A DNA stretch of 64,000 bases from Taxillus chinensis (GCA_023512835.1 CM042084.1:14037842-14101841); one strand, 5' to 3'; positions 23,626-37,210 are shown, counted from the first letter of the stretch. Numbers and translations: made by a program. The notes: generated by a model from the sequence alone, not told the origin.

Positions 23626-26204
23626 GAAGGTAATCTATTGGTAGGTAAAGATTAGATGACTGGTGAGTGGTCAAACATTCACATTGGACATGGTTTTCGA
23701 TCAGGGTTGTCCCTCCAAGCCTGAAGGCAAGTGACGGCAAGGGTAGGGACGGAAATGTAGTGAAAGGTGTGGCGTGAGTCCGAGTGTGAGTCAGGCATTA
23801 AATGGAGGTGGGGGAATAAGGGGGGGCAGGCAGGTGAATACAGGGAGGTGCGTGTGACGGAGGTGAAGGAGACACTAGACTGCCTTTTCTGCTTTAGTTG
23901 TCGGTCCTCCCACCAACGGGCAACCCCACGCGCTACTCGGACATTTTTTTTTAAGTTTTTTTTTTAATATATTAATAAAATTAATTAATTAATTTTATTT
24001 TCTATTTTATTGTCGGTGAATAAATTTGTATGCTAAAAATATCTGCTTACCATCTTCTACAAAAATATTTTTTAAAAAACAATTTAAAAAGTTTAAATTT
24101 TAAATAAAAAATATTTTATATTAAATTCTTCAAATTATAATTTAGAAAAAAAAATAAAAATTAGAGAGAAAATTTTCATATTTGAAAGATTACTATTTAT
24201 TATTCGTATATTTGTTTATATTTCTTGATATATAGACTTTCAATTAGTTATAATAAATAAAAAAAATAAAAATTATAAATTATAATTTTAAAAAATAAAG
24301 ATAGATATGAAGAATAAAATGTAAAAAGTAAATAAAATATATTAAATAATATATTATTTATTTTTTAAAATAAAGATAAAAATTATGAATATCCATAACA
24401 TATAGTTATAATTATAATCACTTAATCAATATAAATAGACATATTTAAATTTCAATATGCACGAGCGTTCTCCTTGTTTCATTTACAATCTCAAGTAAGT
24501 AGAATTAAATGTAATAAACCATACTCACCAAATTCACATGTTAATAATTTTTGGTGATTTAAAATATAGAATATTTTATATAAAATTTAAAATTATGTAT
24601 TTATATTTATATGAACAAAATAAATATTGATAGACGGCCTAAAGTCATCAAATTATTCTAATCGTTTTATAATCCTAACAAATTTTATGTTTGAGAACTA
24701 ATAGAATCACAAACATAAAATAATATACTCATATACACACACACACAAAAATGCAGCATCCGAAGTTTTTAAAAAAAGGCGTTCGATTTTTTTGAGTTAT
24801 TAGTTTGCGTCAGCGTTTAAATAATACTATGTAACTAAAAAATACTTCATATGTAAACATGTTTATAATTCTACACTTTATATATGTAACCATATCGAAA
24901 TGGTTAAATTGGAAAATTAAAGTTAATTTAAAAAACCAACGGATTTGTTCATTTTTATCTTACTAATGATACATAAATGCAAAATTTTACTCACACTTTT
25001 TAAAAATGTTCAAAAATGTAATCACTAAATAAATTAAACAGGTTAATGAATTAAAGACATTAGTGAGGTATTGCAAATGAGTGTCCTGTCACATGTATAT
25101 ATACTCATTCATAATACGAAAAATGCTATATGCGAAAAATGGGTGAGTTGTATTCATTATAAAGTAGATTTTGATGTATTTTATTGGGTCTAAAGAATAC
25201 AAGCAGGTTTTCGGGAATTTCTCACTTTAGGATATACAAATCAATATTATATATAAACAAAATCAATATTGATTGACGAACATGACAGCCCTTGGTCATC
25301 AAATTATTGCAATCGTTATAAAATTCTAAAAATTTGTATGTTTGGGAACTATCAAAAACAAAAACACAAAATTATATATATATTGGTCAGCTTGTCTTTT
25401 GCTTTTATTCTGGAGCCCTGGCTTTGGGTGGACAACATACACCTTAATTGGTTCATAAACACGACAGCAAGCCCACATTTACTGGCCCCAAATAAGCCTG
25501 GCCTACAATGTTTTTCTAATCAAATGGTTTTATAATCGAATTTACTTCCTAGATAGTAGATATACGATCATTTATACATTTGGTGCTTTTATTTATACAT
25601 ATTTACATTTTTGCATCAAAATGTTTAAATATGAGTATTGAAAAAACATGAAATTTGATCTTTCTAAACGTATCCACTAAAAGAACATGAAGAACTGAAA
25701 ATATAATAACTACAGGAAGTATTGAAAAATACTCTTCGTTAATTCGTTTTTAAATTTCATAAAATTAGATAAATATTCATTTTTTAACTCTTTAAATGTA
25801 CAATTTTTAAATTACTTAAATTTGCTTAGCTATACTAGTAAATTGTGGCTTTTATAAAATTGCTCTCGAAATATAATGTAAGGTACAATAAAAAACTCAC
25901 CAAATTTCGCAGTTTCATCATTCTCCAACTAGTCATTTAAGTTCATATTATATTGCGAAAAATAGAATACACATTGTTTTAAAAAATCTACCATATAAAA
26001 TAAAAATTGAAAGCACCAAAAAATACTAATAACTGTGCAGTGCTAACAAAATAGTAATATAACTATAAAAATGGCAGTGACCACCATATGACCATCATAT
26101 GACTGCAATACCTTCCAGGTAACGAATGTATATATGGTTACTAAACGTTTCTTCTTCTTCTTCTTCTTATTGTCTTTAAAGTTAATTTTTATCTTATAAT
26201 GTCA
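22467..26204. other. Very AT-rich gene-free spacer
   Basis: No gene is supported. It holds a G-run (about 22925-22938), the AT microsatellite at 23556-23621, and a pair of related segments (about 24605-24730 and 25255-25385) sharing CATCAAATTATT and TTTGTATG/TTTATG words. A GC-richer patch at 23690-23940 has only short open frames. Confidence 0.4.
23556..23621. repeat. (AT)n microsatellite
   Basis: About 66 bp of pure AT dinucleotides, preceded by a short GT run. Confidence 0.95.
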
Positions 26205-26214
26205 TAACTGTAAG

Positions 26215-26860
26215 GAGGGATGTCAATGAGACAGATTATATCAGGTATCTGTTCTGCCTCACCCCTAATGGGACAGTTTTGGAATTGGTATAATCGGGTT
26301 CGGGATAGATTTTGGATGAGTATCTCCAAACCGATAAGGATTTGGGACAGATTCAGAACAGGATAACCCGTCCCCAACCCATATAAATAAGGGAATATAG
26401 TGGGTTTACTGGATACCCGCCCCACCCTGACCCTATTGAAACGGGTTTTGGGTCAGTTTAAGCGGGTTTTGGGGCGAATTTGGTGTTGAGATTATTGCCT
26501 ATTTAGAAAAGATATCCTATTAATTAATAAGATATATCAATTAATAGAATAAAAAAAGAAAAAAAGTTTGATAGAAAAGATTTTTAAAAAAAATACTATC
26601 AATTAATTTTTTAAGATATATCAATTAATAAGAAATAATATCTTATTGATAGAATATCAATTAATATTATTTTTTTATATAGAAGATTGTATAAAAATTG
26701 TAATATATATTTGATTAGATGATAATTTTTATTTATACTATGTATTTTATTGACCTAAAAATAAAAAGTTAGTATTTTTTACATTTGAGATATGATTTTC
26801 TTAAATGAGACGGATTTGGGATAGGGGTGACCCGTCCCGAACTCGCCCCGTTGCCATTCC
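26215..26860. mobile_element. Mutator-like non-autonomous element with 10-bp direct repeat
   Basis: TAACTGTAAG occurs at 26205-26214 and again at 26861-26870, flanking 646 bp. The ends are loosely inverted: GAGGGATGTCAATGAGAC at left and GGAATGGCAACGGGGCG at right (reverse complement). Subterminal parts carry the GGGTTTTGGG/ACCCGCCCC words typical of a common plant TIR repeat; the middle is AT-rich. A 9-10 bp TSD favours the Mutator superfamily. No transposase. Confidence 0.7.
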
Positions 26861-26870
26861 TAACTGTAAG

Positions 26871-27750
26871 ATTCTAAATGAATGGATACACTTGACATAG
26901 TTTACTAAAGTAAGTTTCATTTAAATTTAAATTTGATATTGTATAATTTCTTTTACAAGCTTAACTTAGTTAATATATAAATTTGGCTCGATTACATAAA
27001 CAATGTTATATATTAATCATAGATTTAATATGTATATAATTAACTAATAATATAATATTAGTTTATATAATATCTATATGATAATTTATAATCATAGTTA
27101 TAATATTATATGCAAAGTAATTATAAATTATTACATGTGATGTATTTGCGTATAATATATGTAATGTAACCATACCTATTGGTTTTTCTCTTAGTGATAT
27201 ATTAATAATTATATTATCTAAATTATAAAATTAATTAGTAAAAAAAATAAATTATCTTTTAAGCTTATAGCCAATAAAAATTTATTTAAATTATAAGAAA
27301 GATTAGACTTTTAAATTAAACGAGTAGCTCAGGCTTGGGCTCAACTCAATTATTGTATAAACTTGGCTCGGCTTGATTCATTTACTCTATAAGCTCAATT
27401 AAACTTGACAAGACTTTAATCGTTTATAGGCCTAACCATAAATGTTATATTTGGCTAATGGATAGATAATATATTTCTAGATAATATTTTGGCAAATTAT
27501 GAATAGTATCCTCGTATGATATCATCATCTATTATGGTCCTAACAAATGTTATATTTGATTTGATGACATTATTATCTAGTCTAGTCTGTCTAGTCCAAT
27601 CATTCTAATTTTGGTTTAACTCTAGTAGTTCTAGTTCTTGTATGGTCCAACAGATATGGTTTTGGCTTAGGCCACAACTGGTTCCAACTAATGTCATTAT
27701 TATTGTAAACCTTGAATTTGTTCTTGAAGGCTTTTTTGCACAAATTTAAG
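26871..27750. other. AT-rich spacer with AGCTCGGCTTG-type words
   Basis: No gene. About 27320-27435 carries GGCTCGGCTTGATT and related words typical of degraded plant TIR repeats, without clear ends. Confidence 0.35.
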
Positions 27751-27758
27751 ACTCCAAC

Positions 27759-28538
27759 TAGGCTGGCCTTGAGGGGATGCAACCAAGGCTTGTGCCTAGG
27801 GCCTCTAAAAATTGGCCCAAAATGAGGGCCCATTCCAAACTTATGGTCTAGTTTTGTGGTTTGAAAATGAAAAGGAATTAGAAATTGTTAAATTTTACCT
27901 GAAAATGAATATTTAAGATGTTAGATATTTAAGTATTTTTTTATGACTAAGATTATATTTTATATCATTTAGGTACATGTTTTATTTTTGCCCAAAAGGA
28001 AAACAAATTGCTGGAGCTAATTAATTTGTATCACTAAAAATTATGAATACTTAATGATTCATATTTTATAAAATATATACTTTCATTTAAAGGTTTGGGG
28101 TAAAATTTTATTTTTTTTGTTTTAATAGTTAATTTATTGACCTAACTTGGCAACCAACACACATAACATTCATCTTTATTTAACGCAACCTACGTTCCAG
28201 CCTCCAGGCCTAATGCGACGTGAATGCCTCCATCTCCATCATGCTCCATCCAACCGATAACACCGGCGACATGCTCCACAAAGTCGCCCTCCTGCCCACT
28301 ACCCTGTCGCAAGCCTACAGATCCTCCCTCCCAGCTCCTGTATCTCCACCGCAGCGCAGCTGGACCACTACTCCGACAACGGCAATCAATGACATTCAGG
28401 CCTTCAACGATTGTCCCTGCCTCGATCTAAGCCTTCGACGACCAATGATCCATCCGAATCGATAACTCCGACCATCCGATAATAAGGTCCCCCGACTTAA
28501 TAATCACATTAGGCCCCTAGATCTCGGGGCTGGCCCTG
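27759..28538. mobile_element. hAT element (GGCCGGCCC-type ends) with GC-rich cargo
   Basis: ACTCCAAC (27751-27758) and ACTCTAAC (28539-28546) form an 8-bp TSD with one mismatch. The left end TAGGCTGGCCTTGAG and the reverse-complemented right end CAGGGCCAGCCCCGAG both resemble the palindromic CAGGGCCGGCCCTGAG hAT terminus. The right half (about 28185-28470) is GC-rich, with an open frame of 81 codons (28220-28465) I do not recognise. No transposase, so non-autonomous; the GC-rich part may be captured sequence. Confidence 0.7.
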
Positions 28539-28546
28539 ACTCTAAC

Positions 28547-29835
28547 TTTAAAAGTTCATAACTTTTTCTATTATACTTTAAATAACTGTTAACCTATCTT
28601 ATTCTTTTTTATAATTAAGTTAGCTATATTTTGAAAGTAGAATCAATTGATTTGGAATATCTAAGGGAGAAAATAAAGCAAGAAACTTGATAAGGGTCCG
28701 TCACAACACTGAAAACAGTCTAATATGGTTTAAAAAATCATAACTCCTTATATACAAAATGGATTGAACTCAAATGACAGAGGAAGAAGTTAGATATTTA
28801 AGGAAATTAATCATGTTAGATTTCATTATGAATTTTAAAAGTTATGAATAAAACAATGTAGACCGTGTCAGTTGTTTATCGTTGTCGTATCCAACGCAAA
28901 GATTTAATGAGTAAGAAATTAATACCAATAATTATGATAGTTACCCTTGATGTCTTTATCAAATTAAGGGATTAAAGATCTGTCACGTCTCCAATTCCAG
29001 ATGACCAGAACCAAACACATGAGTTTTCCTATGTTTGCACCCGAAGAGTCAAGGGATTAGTGACGAACACCTAAATGAGACATGCACATTGGTTGTTGTC
29101 TTAATTTCTAGTATAATTATACAACATTAGTATAAAAGTACTTTTCAAATTACATGCAACCAATTTAAACATAAATAATACCATTATACTATCAACTTTA
29201 TTTTTCTTTAAAACATATCCAGTTCAGTATAATTGTCTACAAACTCTTGTCTTGAAATAAAATTCAAGTAAATAGTAACAAGCCAAACAAAGTTCTTACA
29301 CCAATAAAATAAAATAATGATATCCACTAGCCAGCGTAATTCTCAATTAACTTTCATCAGCACCTGGGAAAAACAGATTTACAAGTAGGGATGAAGATAA
29401 GGATTAGTAGGTGAATTATCTTTCCTCCCCACCCTACAGTTACTATACCTATTGTTTTATGCCCTATGTACAAGTGTTTACGTGTAATGTTTATGATAAC
29501 ACAAGTAACATGGCCACAAAGGCTACACAGGTAACAATTAATCATAAACAAAGCATTACCGATTAATCATAAATAAAACATAAATACAATCAACAATTAA
29601 ATCACAAACAAGTAACACGTCTACACGTGCCAACCAATTCAACCACCAGATATACCCATTACTTTTGGGCTTATAGCTTGTCACATGCATAAAGCATATC
29701 TCTCACTTGAACTCTTACCCAGACTTATAACTAATCACATATTAAGGCATATCCCTCATCTTGGCTTATAGTCAATCGCTGCCCTAGGTGAATCAACATT
29801 CCTGGCATATCCCTCTTCCTTTTCTATTTATCAGT
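28547..29835. other. Spacer
   Basis: No gene recognised; AT-rich with no bounded repeat. Confidence 0.35.
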
Positions 29836-29837
29836 CT

Positions 29838-29872
<35 letters not shown>

Positions 29873-30505
29873 ATAACGGGTTGATTAAATGAAAAGGAGT
29901 GTAACAGCTTTAATGAGTATAAAATTAATATTAGCCATTGGATTTCATTTAATTTGATCATAGGGTTATAATTAAAATAACCTATTCAAAAAAAATCCTT
30001 TCATTGGAGTGGTCTTTCAGTCGGTATCCGACTTTGCTAGTAAGCGTCCAAGGGAGGTGTTCAGGGCCGGCCCAAAAATCTTGGAGGCCCAAGGCAATGA
30101 TGAAGTTTGGGGCCTTTATCTCATATACATATCAACAATTACATAATTACATATCAACAATTCATAATTCAATTTCAAGTTTTAACCCAAATAATTTTTA
30201 ATTTCATAAACTTAACAAATACATAAAATAAAAATAAAAACACAAATACGAAAATACAACAGTAATATATTTAAAGTGATTCAATGAGACTATCAAAGAA
30301 GGTGATTCGATGGTTAGTTGTGTCGATAAGAGGGAGAGAATACACTTGGTAGGACTTTGAATTGCTAAATTAGGTTAGCGTTATTTGTAAAATAGATTAT
30401 TTTAATTATACACTTGGATGAAATTAAATGAAATTCAATGGCTAATATTAATTTTGTACACTATTGTACTTTTTTTTTCTTTTTGTCAATCCTATATATA
30501 TATAA
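29836..30505. mobile_element. Long-inverted-repeat (foldback-like) element with nested insertion
   Basis: About 29836-29990 and 30374-30505 are inverted copies: both ends start CTTATATATATATA. Further in, the 20-mer AAAATTAATATTAGCCATTG occurs in both arms, followed by AATTTCATTTAATTT-like sequence. The left arm also holds a TG microsatellite (29851-29872). Between the arms, near 30061, lies CAGGGCCGGCCC, the terminus of a second hAT-type element with no partner end in view. No clear TSD was found. Confidence 0.6.
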
Positions 30506-33500
30506 GTTTTATCCTAATTATATTATTAACGTTTTCTCTTTTCTTTTTGTTAATTTTTTTAACTTTGGTATTAGTTTTTTTCGAAGTATTATGAAATACT
30601 ATTTGGCTAACTGAAAATACAATTATTTTTCGAAATGAATTTTATGACTTGTAGATAGTTTTAAATTAATTTAAATTTAATATTATTTTTTTAAAAAAAT
30701 ACATATTTGCCGTCCCGGACGCTTTTTGTCGGCATTTTAGAAAACGCCAGTATATATGCAACTGTTGACGGCGTTTTAAAATTCTGTCAAAACGTTGGAA
30801 TAGGTTTTGCTTTAGGTGGCATTTTTAAAAGCGACATGATAGATTTTATTTTGGGTTGTTTTAAAAACATTGTGATAAGCTTTATATTTTTGGCAGTGTT
30901 GGTATAGGTTTTATTTTAAGTGGCATTCCAGGATAGTTAATGAAAATTACGAGATAGCTAAAGGCTTTTAAAATATTTATGTCCAATTTCCTTCGCTCCA
31001 AATTTTTTTTTCTCCAATTTTTGCAAACACATTGTGACGAAGAATTTGTAAAACACCTATTCAAGTATACAATAAAAAAATATCAAATGTATTAATATAA
31101 AATGAGAATACATTTGAAAACCTAGTTTTTTTTGTTGGTATTTAGTTGCAAAATCAGTTCTGCATTGCTTTTAGTGTAAAGTGAGCACTGTTAGGATTTG
31201 ACAACAGGTGAATTATTTTGTGCTTTAATACATCTAAAAATTTTGTTGGACTTGTCATTCACACACGTGTGCACACACAATCTCTCTTATACCTTCAACA
31301 CAATAGGTACAGGTGTGAGGCTGTAATATTTTGTTGACTTTTTTTTTCTAATAAAGAATAAATAAATTTATATGTGGAGACTTTTACATTTTTATTAAAA
31401 TAATATTATTTTAATTAATAAATTTTAAATCAAAATAATATCATTTTAATAAAAATATAAAAACTATAATACAGTCATAAATAATAACTCCTTTACTATT
31501 ATTCTACAGTTAATTTATGCCCCGCAATGTCTTTTCACGTTCACGTCAAATATGTTATATTATTATCTCAACTGCTTAATTATTTATGGGTTGAATGGGG
31601 AAAAACACTGTATACATTTATTGCACTATTTTCCTATGCGCACATATATGATCAGTTTTGAAATTAATAGCAGATGTGGCCGTGCCATGATGAATAATTA
31701 TTTGAATAAATTATTTTTAAAAATTATGAATTAAAATGAATTTATATTATTTATAAATAATTTTAAATTTATTAAATTTAAAAATTATAGTATAATTTTC
31801 AATAGACATGAAATTCAAATTATAGAGCTGTGGAATTCAAATTAGTGTTGTTTTCAATAGACATGGAATTATAGGGTTATTTTGAAGCCAAACCCGCTGC
31901 CAATCTCTCACTTCAAAGTTGGAATTGACCGGACTCAATAACATTAGATGATTGTTTTAAAATCTGAAATGGTCATATATCATGTTCTCTGCATTATGAG
32001 TTTTAATTAATATATTTTGGCGCCTTTCAAGGTTGCACGTACTGCGATTGAAGTTAAGTAATTGGCTGTGGGCGGCGCAGTAAATGATGAAGTTGGACGC
32101 TGACTTTAGGAAGGAATACTATGTTTGTTTATTCATAAGTTTGAAACAATGTTGCGCATTATTAATTTGTATATTAAGAAGGAAAATACTTAATACACCA
32201 GGGGGGCCTTTGCAATTTCGATCGTTAATTTGTATTTTTAAAAAATAAATCTATAGTTCAAGATGGTGCATCATGTACTGTATATAATAAAATCATATTA
32301 AGACATAAATTATTAATGTATTAATATTAGTAATTTTTTTCATCTGATTTTTTAAATATATATAAAAAAACCTAAAATGAGTCCATTGAGGTCAGACATT
32401 GTTGAGTCCAAACAAATTTTAGCTCCCTCTACTCATGAAAATTGACTAGGAAAAAAACCTAAATGAGTCCAGCTGTGAGTCAAGTGAGCTCAAAAATGTT
32501 GGGTTGCCTCTCTTGGCCGACCCTTTCAAATAATAAAAGAAAGGAAAAAACAAATTGACACAAGACAATATGAATAACATAATCCTAACAAATATATACC
32601 AATTACTTTTTTTTAAATAATTATAGCATTTCTAATTCCTTTTATTTCCCAACTAACTTAAGATTATGATAATTTTGTTAATAAGTAATTTTAGGGGGCT
32701 GGTAAATTCATACCGATTTTTCTATCATCACCCTTATTTAATTACCTTTAATAATAATACGACAATATAATTTTATTTTATTTTTTAATATTTATTTTGA
32801 AGCCCCTTTAAATCAAATTACTCGATCTCTTCACGCCAAAACACAATGCCTTCCCATGAGAAAATCAGGAAGAAGGTTGAAGAGAGGGGTGTAATAAAAA
32901 TGACTAAAATAAAGCAAAATGAGTTGTGGGGTGGGCTGACGAAATTGTGGTTGTTGTTGACTATGACTCATGTATTTATCATGCAGGACAGCATGATTCA
33001 GAAAAGCTTCTATAGAATGTGGAAAGTTGTTTAATCATGTTTTCTCCTACACTCTTTTTTTTTTTTTTTAAGTTTATGACAAGATTTTGACTTTTGCAGA
33101 GCATATTGTAATGTATAGTGAAAATTAATTAGCTTCCACTTTGACTTAATTTTTATTTTTATAAAGGAGGAATAAGGTTTCACTGTAATAGCTACCAGAA
33201 ACCGCTTTAGTGATAGTTTTAAAAAATTGCTGATATATAAATTTATTAAAAATATGATATTAAAATTATTCATATATATATTTATATGAGTGATGTTAGG
33301 TATTCATTGAAGTTACGGTGAATAACTATGACATATTAATATACCAGATTATCGAAAGAAAAAAAAATTATATATATAAAAGTAATATTAACGTTCTATC
33401 TAATTTGCATGAGTAACCTCAATAATATGATAACATACAAAATCAATAGAGAATATAATAATAAATTTTTACTATATTTTATTATTATACCTCAAGCTAA

Positions 33501-33700
33501 TTACATATTATATATATATATATATATATATGAGGTAAAGTAGGATTAGCGTTGGAATCCACTCATAAATATTTAAAGTGATTTTAGTTATAAATTTATT
33601 TTTTCAGTAGAAACTTATGTTTTTTAAATTTATTATTTAATGCAATTCATTTAAGTGAGTCAGCACTCACCACCGCATCATAAATCTGGACTATCTCATG
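30506..33700. other. AT-rich spacer with CACTA-like subterminal motifs
   Basis: 30697-30935 has degenerate repeats of a GACGGCGTTTTAAAA-like word in both orientations, reminiscent of subterminal repeats of CACTA (En/Spm) elements, but no CACTA ends were found. The rest has no gene. AT microsatellite at 33507-33532. Confidence 0.35.
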
Positions 33701-33845
33701 TAAACTCTCAAGTCCCGCCGCGAGAGATCTTTCACGCAATTCCAATTTCAGTGGATGACATCTCTTGACGCGTGTGGTGTTGACCAACCTAGCTACTAGC
33801 CCCTATATATAAACCTTGCCTTTCACGCTTCAATTCAAACACATA
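33700..33845 (+). promoter_or_regulatory. Promoter-like segment without a recognised gene
   Basis: CTATATATAAACC (TATA-like, about 33803-33815) is followed about 25-30 bp later by C/A-rich sequence suitable for a start site. Upstream lie a W-box-like TTGACC (33780-33785) and an ACGCGT-containing word. The block is GC-richer than both sides. Downstream there is no ORF, only duplicated AT-rich DNA. Confidence 0.3.
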
Positions 33846-33930
33846 TATATTAAACGCAAAAAGATCACCTAGTTGAAACCAACACAACAGCATATTCATA
33901 TCTATTTGTATACTTGCCCTAATTTGTTTT

Positions 33931-34865
33931 CAATCTATAATTTTTTAAAATTGTTTACTTAATTATTTTAAAACTAATTATAAATTAAAATAAATTAAGA
34001 TATATAATCTATATGGTAAATTGTTAAACATTATAATTAATTAATAAGATTCCACAATAACACTCACTGGTAATTGATTTTGGAATGAAAAGCCAACCAA
34101 CTTTAATATGGTATCAAACTCACTAGTCATTATAAGATATTCCATGGTGTTGCAACACTAAATCAAATGATGTCACAAGAAGATATTCAATTCAAGATGA
34201 GGAATGTGAATTGTGTATTGAGATAAAGGGAGTAGTATAAGCTCGGTATCATAATTATATTTCTTGATGTCCGTTGAAGGAGAAGGAAAAAATTATTGAG
34301 ATATTATCTCATACCTCAAAGGAAAAAAGTCAATGATAAATATGAGAAGGAATTGGCCCACAAAACGTTAGGTTGACATGACAAGTTTAAAATAAATAAT
34401 ATTTTAAAATTATTTACTTAATTATTTTTAAATTAATTATAAATTCAAAAAAGATCAAAATATATAATCTACATTGTAAGTAATAAAATATTATAATTAA
34501 TTAATAAAATCCAACAATAATATTCATCATCAATTAATTTTGAATAGAAGCCAACTTACTTTAATTAGTATGATATTAAAGCCGGATAGTTCCCATGAGA
34601 TATTCCATATGTTGCAACACTAAAACAAATGATATTACTAGAAGATTGAATAAGTGCGGACTCAATTCAAGATTTGAATTGTGGGTAGAGGGGGAGCAGG
34701 AAGCTCGATTTCGTAAATATATTTGTATCCTGATGTGTGATAAAGGAAAAAATTATTAGAATAATATATGATCCGGAACACAGGAAAAAAAAAGTTAATG
34801 ATATATATAAAAAGAATTATACTTCAAAATGTCACAATACACTTCAAAATCATATAATCTAATAT
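33931..34865. repeat. Diverged tandem duplication of about 450-480 bp
   Basis: Copy 1 (about 33931-34380) and copy 2 (about 34385-34865) share order and words such as TTTACTTAATTATTTT, TATAATTAATTAATAA, AGATATTCCAT and GTTGCAACACTAAA. A third partial start occurs at about 34866 (AATTTAAAGTAAATAATATT). No coding sequence is seen in either copy. Confidence 0.65.
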
Positions 34866-35284
34866 AATAAATTTAAAGTAAATAATATTTTGATGTGCGC
34901 AACCAAGCCTAAGGTTCACGATTCAAGAAAATTTAAAATTTAAAATAAAAATTTGAACTAAACATACACTCTGAGTAAAAAAAATCTTCATATGAAATAA
35001 TTTTTTGATCTTACATTAAATATTTGTTTATATATTATATTACATCATCCCAGTTCGCTGGCTATGGATACATTCCTCTTGCATCCGACAAGGGAAAAAA
35101 AAACAAAAATATGCCCGGAAAGGCATAAATATGAACAAACATAGATTACTTTTAATTACCAAAGCAAATCAACTAAAAAAAACAGTAGAAAATAGCTCGC
35201 GGGTACATTGCGTATAGTGATTGGAAAATCTTTCTTCATCCCCCGACAACATCTGATCATCTTCTCTTCAATGAAATTAATATA

Positions 35285-37204
35285 CTACAGACACCTTCCT
35301 CCGTACCCTGCATTTCTAAATAGCGCCTGCTTTATGTCTTCACAACTCGTCGCACTTCTCTGCTGAAAATCCGATTCCTATCACATTAATTAGTTACTGT
35401 CCGCATGGTTAATCAATTGCAGAAGCCAGAAAAAAATCAGCATGCAGACAAAAAGCATTATCATTTGTTTTATATAAATAAATAAAATAATCATGACGGT
35501 ATGGGTTCTGAATTTTATTATCAACTAGCTAGCAGACAGATAGTTACATTATGAATTAGTATGGGAGAGTTTGATTTATTTATTTAAAGAGACTTGTTTT
35601 TGTTTAAGCACACAGCGCCTATAAAATTTTAAGATTTCCCCAAAACATGTGTATATAAACAGTAATAAACTCCAAAAAAAAAAACTATAAGAATACTATA
35701 TATTATATACCAGATCAGAGCAAGAAGCGCGCATTGCAAAATTGTTGAAGCAGCTTATAACACACTGTTCAATTTCCAGGCCTAATGCTTCCATTGTAGT
35801 CAACGTGGACGGCAGCAGCCCTGGATTAGCCGGGCAACAAACCTCGATGAGGGTATCCCTGTCGTCGCCTTCCCTCTTCTTCACGTCAAACTACTCCCCA
35901 AAAAAAAAGAAGGAAAAGAACAAAACCCATATTTTCATGCATAATATAGGGAATCATGATGAGTAGTACTACACCCTAATTATTAAATCCTGATTTATAA
36001 TTTATATGTACCTTGGGTGAATTTCTCACTAGATTAATATCATTCGGGGTGTGGCCCTTATTGAGCATGCCCACCAAGCTCAGCTCCTTGGAATTGTCTC
36101 CAGCCTCCTCCAGTTTCTTGATTTTCTCTAACAGTTCTTTCATGTATTCTATTGTGTCCCCAACAATAGATGTCCTATCCATCTGTCATATTTCACAAGT
36201 TACAAGACATACTTAATGATATGGAATCGGATATATCACACATTCACACCCAAAACCCCCCACACACACATACAATGGAATCTAAAGAAATGTATACCCA
36301 TGGTCATAAAATATTCGTTTCTTAAAAAAAATGAAATCCTATTATTTTAATCCATGATATCTAGTTAAATTAATTTCCAAGGCAACAACTGATGAACAAG
36401 GTATTAGAGTTTTTGCTAGGACAAGGACAATTTGCGAGTGGAGTTAAAGACAACACGTACACGTACGTAGGAGGATACAACTAGCTAGCTTGCGCGTGTA
36501 TATCCTAGGTAATTAAGTTAATCAGTGTATCAACGCACCTTACTAATTTTTGGAACTATAGACCGGAGCATGGATAGGCGATCATTGAGCCTCTTCCTTC
36601 TCCTCCTCTCGGCCATTAGGTTTTTGGACGGCTGCCCTTCCGCCCTCTTGCCTCGGGCCATATTTTTCCGATCTACTTGACAAAACCCTCCTTCCAAACC
36701 CCCGGTTATCCTCCCAGCGGACTGAGACAGCTCCATTTTACATGCAGTGGCAGCCTCAAACTCCATGCCCATCTGATGATCACAGCTTACGAATGGACAC
36801 ACGTCCTCCTCCACTTCCTCTTCCGTCATAAACACCGGGCAATCTTCACGGGCGGTAAAAGGAAGTGGCAGCGGCGCTGGTGGCGCCATGTCGAGTGAGG
36901 AATCGGCTATGTCCATGGCGGAGAATCCGGCGTTGAAGGAGCCGCAGAGTTGTGGGTCATAGAGGCCTTGTTGGTCCAGCTGAACTAGGGGTGCGGGGAA
37001 GGCTACTTCCAAGGAATTATTAGGGTAAATTGGAAAAGCCGCGCTTGGGTTTAGCCATTCATCAAAGGGGCTAACGTTGTTGTAGTTGTAATCATCGGTG
37101 GTTGCTGGTGTGGGGACGTTGGGTTGTTCCCAAACATTCGTATGATGATTCATGCACTCCCTTTGTAGTAGTTCCTCAAGCAAACCTTGCTCCATATTAT
37201 TCAA

Positions 37205-37210
<6 letters not shown>
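35285..37210 (-). CDS. BHLH93: bHLH transcription factor, bHLH93/bHLH61-like (ICE-related subgroup IIIb), complete
   Basis: DNA-binding regulator expected in the nucleus. Four minus-strand exons: 36539-37210, 36012-36182, 35711-35890, 35285-35362 (224+57+60+25 residues, 366 in all). The N-terminus [18 protein letters not shown] is typical of bHLH93-like proteins. The bHLH domain spans exons 1-2: [30 protein letters not shown], then [20 protein letters not shown]; the His-Glu-Arg type basic residues appear here as M-x-E-R-R-R. A C-terminal ACT-like part follows ([40 protein letters not shown]), ending [17 protein letters not shown]. The last exon may start at 35362 or 35359 (NAGNAG). The ATG is directly preceded by a (GA)19 tract. 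Length fits the family (about 350). Arabidopsis bHLH93 affects flowering under short days; this role here is inference. Confidence 0.95.
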
